From the NCBI RefSeq assembly GCF_005405925.1, contig NZ_BJHV01000001.1, positions 3,472,001 through 3,536,000 of the forward strand: a stretch of DNA of 64,000 bases. Direction: 5' to 3'. The translations under genes were made by a program, and so were the position numbers. Of the stretch, positions 8,493-15,560 are shown piece after piece. The stretch is from Streptomyces antimycoticus. Its GTDB lineage: Bacteria; Actinomycetota; Actinomycetes; Streptomycetales; Streptomycetaceae. Under the pieces are notes generated by a model. It made no database searches, was not told where the DNA came from, and saw nothing but the letters and a program-made list of their open reading frames with translations. How positions within the stretch are numbered: position 1 is the first letter of the stretch; every line of letters begins with the position of its first letter.

Positions 8493-9701
8493 TCACACAG
8501 CAGCGACTGCCTCCGCCAGGTCTTGCACCATCGCTGTGCGTCGCCACGGTGCCAAGCCGGTGATGACTCGCTGGAGCTCTGCCGTGGTGCGGCGGGACTC
8601 GGTTTCACGGCTGATCTCCAGTGCTTCCATCGCAGTGGCACAGGCCGCATCCGGGGCACGGTCGGCGGCGTGCGCGCTGGCGAGCCGGGCCAGATGGAGG
8701 CCGCGCTCGCGCTGATATATGGCCGGCCAGTGCCCGAGGGCTTGCCGGTAGGCGGTCACGGCGTCCGTCGGCTTGCCCAGCCGGAGGTAGCACGTGGCTC
8801 TCTGGGCGTAGACGTAGGCGTGGTTGCAGTAACCGCCGAGCTGATCGTTCACTGCCTCGTCTCCTTCGACGAGGGCTTGGGCGGCATCGAGCGCGCGGAG
8901 GGTTGGCAGTTCGCCTCCGATGAGGGCATGACCATGGGCTGCCTGGAGGTGTGCGGAAGCGCGGATGCGTGCGGGCACGTCGCCGCGCACCCGCAAGGCA
9001 GCCGACGCCAGGCCGACGGCCCGCTGCTGCTGCCCGAGCCCGACAGACTGCTGCGCCTTGCGCATCAGAATGAAGGCTTGCCGGACGGGATCATCGGCTT
9101 CCTGAGCCCATTCCATCGCGCGGTCAGACCACCACAGAGCCTGCTCGGGGCGGCCGAGATCCTCGTACAACCAGCCAGCGAACTCGGCCCACTCCGAACC
9201 GGTTTGGAGGATCTCCCGGCGGAGAAGGCCGTGCGCTCCGGGAAGCAGCTGCTGCTCGATGACCGTGAGGTGGTCATGAACGGCACTCATCGCGGCGTGC
9301 GGCCCGTAAAGCCCGTCTGATTGGACCAGAGTGGCGCGGAGCTGCCGGAGGTGACCAACGACGGCCGGATTGACCGGGCGACGGGTCGCGCTGGCTGGAG
9401 TGGGAAGCATGCCGAGACCGGCCGCTGCTGCGGTTGTGCCCAGGAAGCCACGACGATTCACGCCAGCATTGTGTAGTGCGTCCCCGGCCAGCCCGACTTC
9501 GGAGGGGTCCATACCGAGCCGGTCGGCGACGAGCGTGAGCACATCGACGTCGCGTGCTGACTGACGGCCACGTTCCAGACGGCTGATGGTGCTTTGGCTG
9601 TACCCGCACATATCGGCCAGCTGCTTCTGAGTCCATCCACGCGAGCGCCGAGCAGCCGAGATGGCCTCACCTGCGCTGGAGTGCTGCGCTAACTGCCCCA
9701 T
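8493..9701 (-). CDS. XRE-family regulator with TPR-like domain, TTA-containing
   Basis: A 402-residue Streptomyces-type regulator. An N-terminal Cro/C1 helix-turn-helix (about 10-60: WTQKQLADMCGYSQSTISRL) is followed by a long helical TPR-like region (EWAQEADDPVRQAFILMRKA and further repeats). The ATG at 9699-9701 is chosen by where family similarity begins; no strong ribosome site is present. Codon 4 is TTA (9690-9692), so translation should need the bldA leucyl-tRNA. At residues 82-105 there is a Tat-signal-like NRRGFLG plus hydrophobic Ala-rich stretch ending ASA, odd inside a cytoplasmic regulator. It diverges from the RiPP genes and is their likely controller, with the palindrome at 9768-9790 as candidate operator. 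Confidence 0.85.
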   Translation of the reverse strand: MGQLAQHSSAGEAISAARRSRGWTQKQLADMCGYSQSTISRLERGRQSARDVDVLTLVADRLGMDPSEVGLAGDALHNAGVNRRGFLGTTAAAAGLGMLPTPASATRRPVNPAVVGHLRQLRATLVQSDGLYGPHAAMSAVHDHLTVIEQQLLPGAHGLLRREILQTGSEWAEFAGWLYEDLGRPEQALWWSDRAMEWAQEADDPVRQAFILMRKAQQSVGLGQQQRAVGLASAALRVRGDVPARIRASAHLQAAHGHALIGGELPTLRALDAAQALVEGDEAVNDQLGGYCNHAYVYAQRATCYLRLGKPTDAVTAYRQALGHWPAIYQRERGLHLARLASAHAADRAPDAACATAMEALEISRETESRRTTAELQRVITGLAPWRRTAMVQDLAEAVAAV

Positions 9702-9767
9702 ACACGGTCCCGGTCTGCGGTGGCGTGGCTCAATAAGGAGATACCCACAGTAGCGGCCCAGTCGCAT

Positions 9768-9790
9768 GCGTATGCAGGTTCTGCATACGC
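9768..9790. promoter_or_regulatory. Perfect 10-3-10 palindrome between XRE regulator and RiPP genes
   Basis: GCGTATGCAG (9768-9777), GTT, CTGCATACGC (9781-9790): the arms are exact reverse complements. It lies in the 179-base divergent region, 67 bases from the regulator start and 91 bases from the start at 9881. XRE dimers bind such sites. Further TGCATGC-like fragments flank it (9764-9770, 9802-9808). Regulator binding is inferred. Confidence 0.7.
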
Positions 9791-9880
9791 GCAGCGTGTG
9801 ATGCATGCGGTGGGGACGGCGGCGTGGCGTGCGCGTTTGGCTGGGTGCACGAGGCGAGACGCACTGCCGGAGGCATCCCT

Positions 9881-10471
9881 ATGAAGGCCCCAGACCCGCT
9901 TTGGACACCGCCGAACACCGAGGACGCCGAGGCGTTACCCGCGGGCAAATGGTGGGACGCCGTGCGGGCCGCCCCGACCGTCGGCGAGCGCGCGTTGGAA
10001 CTGCTCGGTGACGAGACCGGCGCCGTCATCCAGGACAAGCACGGCCCCCTGTACTGGCTCGTCGCCGTGGGCTCCGCTACGAGCTGGCACCTGCGGCAAG
10101 TCCGCGTCCTCACCCAGCTCGCGGACGAGAGCACCTACCTCGGCGTACCACCCGTCTCCTGGACCGAGGGCCCCCGCACCCACTGGCGCGTTCCGCTGTC
10201 GGCCGATCACTACCTGACCGACGCCTGGAAGCTGTGGGGGGCGCTGGCCGAGGCTGACCGCGCCGAGTACGGGCGCGCGCCCGAGGGGCGTCAACTCTGC
10301 TACCACTGCAAGCTGCCCACCGACGAACCGATCCCGGTCGAGGTGGAAGACAGCGGAAGCGCCGTCGGCAAGGTCACGTATGCCTGTCCCACCCACGCGC
10401 CGCTCTACCCGAAGCGCCGGCCGCAGAGCCTCAGCGCGGCCGCGATCGAGCATGAGGGGCGGCCTCGATGA
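9881..10471 (+). CDS. Hypothetical protein of the RiPP cluster, TTA-containing
   Basis: A 196-residue protein I cannot assign. The ATG at 9881 follows GGAGG by seven bases. The sequence is Trp-rich (KWWDAV, LYWLVAVG, HWRVPLSADHYLTDAWKLWG). Near the C-terminus it has a possible metal-binding set, CYHC and then CPTH. Codon 19 is TTA (9935-9937), predicting bldA dependence. It is the first gene of the operon divergent from the XRE regulator and overlaps the next gene by ATGA. Genes of this kind recur next to such regulators in streptomycetes, but a role in peptide maturation or control is not shown. Confidence 0.72.
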   Translation: MKAPDPLWTPPNTEDAEALPAGKWWDAVRAAPTVGERALELLGDETGAVIQDKHGPLYWLVAVGSATSWHLRQVRVLTQLADESTYLGVPPVSWTEGPRTHWRVPLSADHYLTDAWKLWGALAEADRAEYGRAPEGRQLCYHCKLPTDEPIPVEVEDSGSAVGKVTYACPTHAPLYPKRRPQSLSAAAIEHEGRPR

Positions 10472-10695
10472 CGACCTGCCCACAGCCCTCCCTGCTGCCG
10501 GGCATTGAGCTGCCGGACCCCGAACCCCTGACCGGGCCCCAACTGCAGGGCTGGGACTGCGCCCTGTGCAAGCGACGGCTGCATGCCGACCAGTTGCTCG
10601 GCACGGTCGAGTGGACCTGCGGGGGCGTCACCAAAGAGGAAGTCGACCTGTACGTGTGTCGGCCGCTGTGCAAGGAGGCCGCCGGTGCCGCATAA
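10468..10695 (+). CDS. Small Cys-rich, zinc-ribbon-like protein
   Basis: A 75-residue protein overlapping the upstream gene by ATGA (ATG 10468, TGA 10469-10471), so it is translationally coupled. Cysteines at 31, 34, 51, 64 and 68 (CALC, WTCGG, CRPLC) resemble a zinc ribbon, like the CxxC region of its upstream neighbour. I do not recognise the family. The two proteins may act together, for example as a DNA-binding or assembly accessory of the RiPP cluster. Confidence 0.65.
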   Translation: MTTCPQPSLLPGIELPDPEPLTGPQLQGWDCALCKRRLHADQLLGTVEWTCGGVTKEEVDLYVCRPLCKEAAGAA

Positions 10696-10807
10696 AGCCG
10701 TCAGGTACGCGTTCCGTGTCGCTCGCGCCGGCGTGGTCGTCGGCGCAGGTGTTGGCCTGCCGGTGCTCGCGGTCCACCTCTGCATCGCGGGCACCCCGGC
10801 CCCATAG
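10685..10807 (+). CDS. 40-residue hydrophobic peptide
   Basis: A short ORF starting with GTG at 10685, six bases after GGAGG (AAGGAGG at 10672-10678), overlapping the end of the zinc-ribbon-like gene in another frame. The product has a basic N-terminus (VPHKAVRYAFRVARAG) and one hydrophobic helix (VVVGAGVGLPVLAVHLCIAG). It is followed at once by the hairpin at 10811-10865. The ribosome site, overlap and composition support real translation; the function (membrane anchor, small toxin or immunity peptide) is open. Confidence 0.5.
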   Translation: MPHKAVRYAFRVARAGVVVGAGVGLPVLAVHLCIAGTPAP

Positions 10808-10810
10808 ACC

Positions 10811-10865
10811 GGGTGGGCCGCTGGGCTCCGGGCCCCCGTCGGAGCGCGCCACCAGCGGCCCACCC
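10811..10865 (+). terminator. Large GC-rich stem-loop after the small peptide gene
   Basis: GGGTGGGCCGCTGG (10811-10824) pairs exactly with CCAGCGGCCCACCC (10852-10865), and inside the loop GCTCC (10825-10829) pairs with GGAGC (10841-10845). The structure starts three bases after the stop at 10807. No U-tract follows, so it may be a factor-assisted terminator or an RNA-stability/processing element separating the accessory genes from the precursor gene. Confidence 0.6.
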
Positions 10866-10917
10866 TCCAAGACCCCTGCCGGTCGATGCAGCCAGACACG
10901 GCCGCCGACCGCAGGGC

Positions 10918-10961
10918 GGGGACTCCGGCCCCGAAAACGGGACCGCGGGGCCGGAGTCCCC
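10918..10961 (+). promoter_or_regulatory. Perfect 15-bp stem-loop in the precursor-peptide leader
   Basis: GGGGACTCCGGCCCC (10918-10932) pairs exactly with GGGGCCGGAGTCCCC (10947-10961) around a 14-base loop. It ends five bases before the AAGGAG that serves the precursor gene at 10984. This placement suggests control of precursor translation or protection of its mRNA so that substrate exceeds enzyme; both are inferences. Confidence 0.6.
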
Positions 10962-10983
10962 ACACAAGGAGATCCGCACACGA

Positions 10984-11253
10984 ATGGAGAACACCGTGAC
11001 ACTGACCATCGAACGCACGCAAACCCGCCCGGCCTCGGCCGTGAGGCCGTTCGGGCTGTCCAAGGCCGTCCCTGTCGCCGACGAGACGCTCACCCTGCCC
11101 GTCCTGCAGCTCTGCCCGGAGTGGCAGATCAGCGTGACCGCGACTGGGACGCCGTTCATCAGCGAGCCGTCGATGAAGTCGGCGTTCGAGACCGTGAGCC
11201 AGACCAGGGAGGACAGCCAGCTGGCGACCGACAAGGCGAACGACACCGACTGA
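10984..11253 (+). CDS. tgmA: Graspetide (ATP-grasp-modified RiPP) precursor peptide
   Basis: An 89-residue precursor of the GRASP_targ type (my family recall). The leader carries the recognition-like motif RPFGL at residues 21-25, comparable to the PFxxR-type leader motif of other ATP-grasp RiPPs. The C-terminal part (about 53-89) is rich in Thr, Ser, Asp, Glu and Lys (TATGTPFISEPSMKSAFETV then TREDSQLATDKANDTD), the residues joined by esters or amides in graspetides. It is followed at 27 bases by the ATP-grasp enzyme. AAGGAG lies 12 bases from the ATG, rather far; a GTG at 10996 with GGAG six bases upstream is an alternative start. Confidence 0.85.
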   Translation: MENTVTLTIERTQTRPASAVRPFGLSKAVPVADETLTLPVLQLCPEWQISVTATGTPFISEPSMKSAFETVSQTREDSQLATDKANDTD

Positions 11254-11280
11254 TCGCTGAGTGACCGGAGGATCTGAATC

Positions 11281-12243
11281 ATGACCGTCCTGGTGCTGAC
11301 CCGGCCCACTGACGCGACCGCTGACCTGGTCATAGCCGAGCTCAACGAGCGGTCCGTCTCCGTGTGCCGCCTCGACCCCGGGGACTTCCCGGAGAGCCTG
11401 AGCATGGCGGCCCGGATCGGCCCCGACCACATGTCGTGGGAGGGCGCGTTACGTGGTCAGCACCGGGACGTGTCTCTCAACGACATCCGGTCGGTGTACT
11501 ACCGGCGCCCCGGAGCGTTCCGCCTCCACTCGGACATCACTGAGCAAGACGCACGATGGGCCCAGGCCGAGGCACAGGCCGGGTTCGGTGGGCTGCTGTA
11601 CTCGCTGCCCTGCCTGTGGGTGAACCACCCGAACCGAAACGCCCTGGCCACGTTCCCGCCCATCGCCCTGGCCGCAGCCACCCGCAGCGGACTCTCCGTA
11701 CCCCGGACGCTGATCACCAACGACCCCGGCAAGGCCGGTGAGTTCGTCTCCGCATTGCCCGGCCAAGTTGCCGCGTACAAGGCACTCGGCACCACCCACC
11801 CCAGCGACCACGACGACCGGCCACAGGCCCTGTGGACAACGCAGGTCCGGCCCAACGAGATCAACGAGTCCGTCAGGCGCACCGCCCACCAGTTCCAGGA
11901 GTGGGTGGACAAGGCATACGAGGTGCGGCTCACCGCTGTTGGGCGCCGGCTGTTCGCCGCCGAGATCCACGCCGGCTCGGACGCCTCCCGCATCGACTTC
12001 CGAGCGGACTACGACAGCCTGACGTACAAGCCGTGCGAGATCCCCAAACGCATCGCCCGGGGCGTCCACATGCTCACATTCACGTTCGGCCTGCGATACG
12101 TCGCCCTGGACTTCCTCGTTGACCCACAAGGGCGCTGGTACCTGATCGACGTCAACCCGAACGGGCAGTGGGGATTCATCCCCGAGCTGCGCACGCCCAT
12201 CACCCAAGCGCTGGCTGACCTATTGGAGAGGCCCAATCTATGA
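11281..12243 (+). CDS. tgmB: ATP-grasp ribosomal peptide maturase, TTA-containing
   Basis: A 320-residue ATP-grasp ligase of the SAV_5884 type, relative of the microviridin enzymes MvdC/MvdD. It phosphorylates acidic side chains of the precursor and joins them to Ser/Thr/Lys, forming macrocycles. Visible elements are the N-terminal pre-ATP-grasp domain (VYYRRPGAFRL), an ATP-lysine region (VAAYKALGTTH), and the metal-binding end LIDVNPNGQWGF with Asp290 and Asn292/294. GGAGG-like sequence precedes the ATG at 11281. Codon 57 is TTA (11449-11451), so bldA is again needed. It overlaps the methyltransferase by ATGA, indicating stoichiometric expression. Confidence 0.93.
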   Translation: MTVLVLTRPTDATADLVIAELNERSVSVCRLDPGDFPESLSMAARIGPDHMSWEGALRGQHRDVSLNDIRSVYYRRPGAFRLHSDITEQDARWAQAEAQAGFGGLLYSLPCLWVNHPNRNALATFPPIALAAATRSGLSVPRTLITNDPGKAGEFVSALPGQVAAYKALGTTHPSDHDDRPQALWTTQVRPNEINESVRRTAHQFQEWVDKAYEVRLTAVGRRLFAAEIHAGSDASRIDFRADYDSLTYKPCEIPKRIARGVHMLTFTFGLRYVALDFLVDPQGRWYLIDVNPNGQWGFIPELRTPITQALADLLERPNL

Positions 12244-13376
12244 CCACCATCGACGCACCGTCCGCTGACGCACTGCGCCACCACATGGCCGACAGCCTGG
12301 TGAGGGCGGGCTGTATCCGGTCCAAGCCATGGCGCGCCGCCTTCCTGAGCGTCCCCCGCCACGAGTTCGTCCCCGATTTCACAGTCCGGGCGCAGGGCAG
12401 CCTGCACTCGTACAGCCAGGGCGACCCCGCATGGCTGGCCGCGGCCTACCAGGACGTCTCCCTGCTGACCCAGTTCGACCAGGACGGTACGGCCACCAGC
12501 TCGTCCACGCAGCCCTCCCTCATGGCCCAGATGCTCGAGGCCCTCGACGTGCGGGACGGCGACACCGTGCTGGAGATCGGCGCGGGCACGGGATACAACG
12601 CGGCGCTGCTCTCCCACCGCCTCGGCCCCGGCCATGTCGTAACGGTCGACGTCGACCCCGAGCTGGTGGCCACGGCGAGGGCCCGCCTGCGTGCGGCCGG
12701 GTACGAGCCCACTCTCGTCACCGGGGACGGGATGGCCGGCCACCCGGAGCGCGCACCGTACGATCGGCTGCTGGCGACGTGCGGAGTGGGCCGGATCCCG
12801 CCCCCCTGGCAGGAGCAACTGCGCCCGGGCGGGGTGATCGTGGCCAACATCGGCTGCGGCATCGTGCGCCTGGTGGTCGCAGCCGACCACTCCTGCGGCG
12901 GCCGGTTCCTCCACGGCCTGGCCACCTTCATGAACGCCAGGCCGACCCCCGACACGGTGGGCACCACCGCGGGGAACCTCGTGCAGCCACTGCTGACGTG
13001 GTCCGGCCAGACCCGGGAGATCACCCTCCCCGCACTCCTGGACGCTGTCGGACCGCAGTTCCTCACCTCGCTGCTGCACCCCGCGGTGGCCGACTTCGCT
13101 CTGGTGGATGACGAGGAACGGCAGATCCGGTGTCTCTTCGACCCGGAGAGCTCGTCGTGGGCGCGCATCACCATGACCGGGACCGGAGTCATGTCCGCTC
13201 GGCTCGACCATGGCGGTCCGCGTGATCTGTGGGCCGAGCGGGAGCCGCTGCTCACTCAGTGGCGGGATGCCGGGCGGCCGGGGCATGAGCGCTACGGCCT
13301 GACCGTCTCCCCGGGCGGGGCTCATGTGTTGTGGCTGGACGAGCCGGACGGCGTGAGCTGGCGGCTGCCGGACTAG
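12240..13376 (+). CDS. tgmC: PIMT-like methyltransferase of the graspetide system
   Basis: A 378-residue SAM methyltransferase related to protein-L-isoaspartate O-methyltransferase. The PIMT substrate loop is represented by TSSSTQPSLMAQMLEALDV, and the SAM motif I is VLEIGAGTGYN (110-120) with VTVDVDPELVATA as motif II. In characterised graspetide systems (for example fuscimiditide) such enzymes methylate an Asp of the macrocycle so that it becomes aspartimide or isoaspartate. The ~150-residue C-terminal extension beyond a normal PIMT probably binds the macrocyclic substrate. Translationally coupled to tgmB; last gene of the cluster. Confidence 0.92.
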   Translation: MTTIDAPSADALRHHMADSLVRAGCIRSKPWRAAFLSVPRHEFVPDFTVRAQGSLHSYSQGDPAWLAAAYQDVSLLTQFDQDGTATSSSTQPSLMAQMLEALDVRDGDTVLEIGAGTGYNAALLSHRLGPGHVVTVDVDPELVATARARLRAAGYEPTLVTGDGMAGHPERAPYDRLLATCGVGRIPPPWQEQLRPGGVIVANIGCGIVRLVVAADHSCGGRFLHGLATFMNARPTPDTVGTTAGNLVQPLLTWSGQTREITLPALLDAVGPQFLTSLLHPAVADFALVDDEERQIRCLFDPESSSWARITMTGTGVMSARLDHGGPRDLWAEREPLLTQWRDAGRPGHERYGLTVSPGGAHVLWLDEPDGVSWRLPD

Positions 13377-13553
13377 GTTCACGCGCGGCGTGTCTCAGGC
13401 GCGGCCATCCGGGATCTTCCACCACTGTTCGACGACGCGTAACGGGTACCTGTCGGTAGTCGCCGACCGAGTCGGCATGTCATGGGGCAATGCACGGACC
13501 GCTTCACGGCATACGTCGATCATCTCAGGGTGCGCGTCGCCTGATCGATGTCA

Positions 13554-13621
13554 TCTGCGCCCACCAGCGAAAAGACCCCCAACCGGGACCGGCTGGGGGT
13601 CTTTTCGCTGGTGGGCGCAGA
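13554..13621 (-). terminator. Terminator merged with the tRNA-Val 3' end (28-bp perfect inverted repeat)
   Basis: Arms 13554-13581 and 13594-13621 are exact 28-base reverse complements around a 12-base loop. On the minus strand the core GACCCCCA/TGGGGGTC followed by TTTT is a normal intrinsic terminator. The arms extend outward through GCGAAAA and then through the last 13 bases of tRNA-Val, including TGCGCCCACCA, so the trailer contains a full antisense copy of the tRNA 3' end. Confidence 0.8.
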
Positions 13622-13683
13622 CGGGTTCGAACCGCCGACATCTGCCTTGTAAGGGCAGCGCTCTACCGCTGAGCTATGCGCCC
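13609..13683 (-). tRNA. tRNA-Val (anticodon TAC), CCA encoded
   Basis: Minus-strand cloverleaf: acceptor GGGCGCA/TGCGCCC, D-arm with TAGCTCAGCGGTAGAGC, anticodon stem CTGCC/GGCAG around loop CTTACAA (anticodon TAC, valine GUA codons), T-arm GGCGGTTCGAACCCGTC, discriminator A and an encoded CCA (13609-13611). All stems pair. It is flanked downstream by the unusual inverted repeat at 13554-13621, which re-uses its 3' end. Confidence 0.96.
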
Positions 13684-13870
13684 TGGGGAGCTGTCAGCCT
13701 ACAGGGTCCCCGGGGTGGTGCCGCAATCGTGAAGGCGGCCCGGGGAGGGGCCCGTATCTGGGGTTCGGGCGAGAGAAGTCCGCAGATCGCGAACCGAACC
13801 GAGCGCTGTATTCGTCAGTGTCGGGTGGGAGAATGACATTCGGACCTGGGCGATCCATCGGGAGCGGGTA

Positions 13871-15265
13871 GTGGCGGCGACATCTGCAGGGTCTGCGCGT
13901 CCATCGCGGGAGTCTGCGCGTCCGGGAGCCCGTGTGCGTCGCTCGCGCCGTCCCTCCGTGCTCGGGCTGATGTTGCTGCCGGTGCCGTTGTTGGCCGTGG
14001 TGGGGTCGCTCTCGTTCGCTGGTGGGAGCGGGGGCGGCGGTGGTTCGGGGGCGGGGGAGAGTCAGCGGGCCGAGGCGCAGGCGGCCAAGGACGCCGCGGC
14101 GGCGGCGTTCTATGAGCTGGACACGGCGCAGCGGGATCTGCGGATCTCCATCGAGACGATCACCGCCGTGGACGATTCGCCCGCCGCGCGCCGGACGGCG
14201 GCCGACTTCTCGGCGCTGGGGCAGCGGATCGACCAGGTCAGCCGGGACTACATCACGGCGGTGGACGCGCATGACCTGGATCGGGACGATCTGGACGCGG
14301 CGACGGCCTCCCGGGCGCGCGCCGATCTGACCAGCGCGAAGGACGCACTGGAGCGCACCAAGGCGGATCTGGACCGGTTCGCGCAGGGGCTGGGGCCGCT
14401 GCTGGAGCAGGCCGAGACGCGGCTGGCGCGGCTGGCGCCGGCGGTGGAGCGGGCGCGGCAGGCGCTGCTCGCGGCGAGTAACGCGCTGGACGCGGTGCGT
14501 GCGTCGGGGCTGCGGGCGGACGATCTGGCGGCCCGGCTGGCGGCGCTGTCGCCCGAGTTGACCAAGCTCAACCAGGGGGCCGGGCAGCACGGTGTGCAGG
14601 AGACCCTGCGGCGCGCCGATGATGTGCTGCGCAGGGCGGAGGCGGTGCGCGGGGAGGCCGAGCGGCTGCCGGAGCGGGCGGCGGAGATCGACAAGCGGCT
14701 GGTGTCGCTGCGCACCCGCGCGCAGGCGATCACCACGCGGGCCGCCGGGGTCGAGCCCGTCCTCAGCGAGCTGCGCCGCCGCTACACCGCCGCCTGCTGG
14801 CAGGATCTGCAGCAGGTCCCCGCGCAGGCGGCGCGGGATGTGGCGCAGGCCGAGGAGAAGCTCAAGGAGGCGCAGACGGCGCGCGAGGAGCAGCGCTGGC
14901 CGGACGCCACCGCGCTGCTGGCCACCGTACGGGCGCTGCTGAACAGCACGGACGAGGCCGTCTCGGCGGCCGGGGACCGGCTGCGGCGGCTGGACGAGGT
15001 GTCGTTCGACCAGCAGAAGGAGATCGAGCGCACCCGGTTCGCGATCCGCGACGCGCAGCGGCTGGCCATGGCCGGGCGCTCCACACCCGATCCGCGCCAC
15101 GCACGCCCGCTGGACGATGCCGTGGAGCGCCTGGAGCGGGCCATCGCGGGGCTGGAGGGGCGGCATCCGGACTGGTGGCACTTCCTCTCCGAGACGGAGG
15201 CCGTACGGCAGACCGCCGCCCGGGTCGTCCAGGGGATTCGGGAGGAGCGGGGCAGCGGGCACTGA
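13871..15265 (+). CDS. Membrane-anchored coiled-coil protein
   Basis: A 464-residue protein starting with GTG at 13871. A basic N-terminus precedes one membrane helix (SVLGLMLLPVPLLAVVGSLS, about 29-48), then a Gly/Ser linker and more than 350 residues of Ala/Glu/Arg-rich heptads typical of coiled coils. No enzymatic motif is visible. The topology suggests a long extracytoplasmic or cytoplasmic rod anchored to the membrane, perhaps a cell-envelope structural factor. It stands alone between tRNA-Val and the FmdB gene. Function unknown. Confidence 0.8.
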   Translation: MAATSAGSARPSRESARPGARVRRSRRPSVLGLMLLPVPLLAVVGSLSFAGGSGGGGGSGAGESQRAEAQAAKDAAAAAFYELDTAQRDLRISIETITAVDDSPAARRTAADFSALGQRIDQVSRDYITAVDAHDLDRDDLDAATASRARADLTSAKDALERTKADLDRFAQGLGPLLEQAETRLARLAPAVERARQALLAASNALDAVRASGLRADDLAARLAALSPELTKLNQGAGQHGVQETLRRADDVLRRAEAVRGEAERLPERAAEIDKRLVSLRTRAQAITTRAAGVEPVLSELRRRYTAACWQDLQQVPAQAARDVAQAEEKLKEAQTAREEQRWPDATALLATVRALLNSTDEAVSAAGDRLRRLDEVSFDQQKEIERTRFAIRDAQRLAMAGRSTPDPRHARPLDDAVERLERAIAGLEGRHPDWWHFLSETEAVRQTAARVVQGIREERGSGH

Positions 15266-15329
15266 GCCCGCGCGCAGAGGGCCTGTCGTTCGGGGGGCTG
15301 ACCTGCGGTGCGGTGGTTATGCTCCTGCC

Positions 15330-15560
15330 ATGCCTCGCTATGAGTACCGCTGCCGCGCCTGCGGCACCACCTTCGAGCTGAACCGGCCGATGGCCGAGTC
15401 CTCCGCTCCCGCGTCCTGCCCGGACGGGCACGGCGACACGGTGAAGCTGCTGTCCACCGTGGCCGTCACCGGCGCCTCGTCCTCGTCCGCCTCCTCGGCC
15501 CGGCCCCCGTCCGGCGGCGGTGGCGGTGGCGGCTGCTGCGGGGGCGGCTGCTGCGGCTGA
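15330..15560 (+). CDS. FmdB-family zinc ribbon protein
   Basis: A 76-residue protein with the CxxC_CXXC_SSSS/FmdB signature: MPRYEYRCRACGTTFELNRP followed by SCPDGHGD, giving a four-ligand zinc ribbon with one Cys replaced by His. After a Ser/Ala linker, the tail is a Gly-run ending CCGGGCCG, a Cys-rich end that may bind a second metal. FmdB proteins are putative regulators of amidase/formamidase genes. The ATG at 15330 begins the conserved domain exactly. Confidence 0.88.
   Translation: MPRYEYRCRACGTTFELNRPMAESSAPASCPDGHGDTVKLLSTVAVTGASSSSASSARPPSGGGGGGGCCGGGCCG

Noticed and set aside
13377..13683. Integration (att) site of a mobile element at tRNA-Val
   Set aside because: The copy of the tRNA 3' end is inverted and adjacent, not a direct repeat at a far end; no integrase, excisionase or transposase gene is present.
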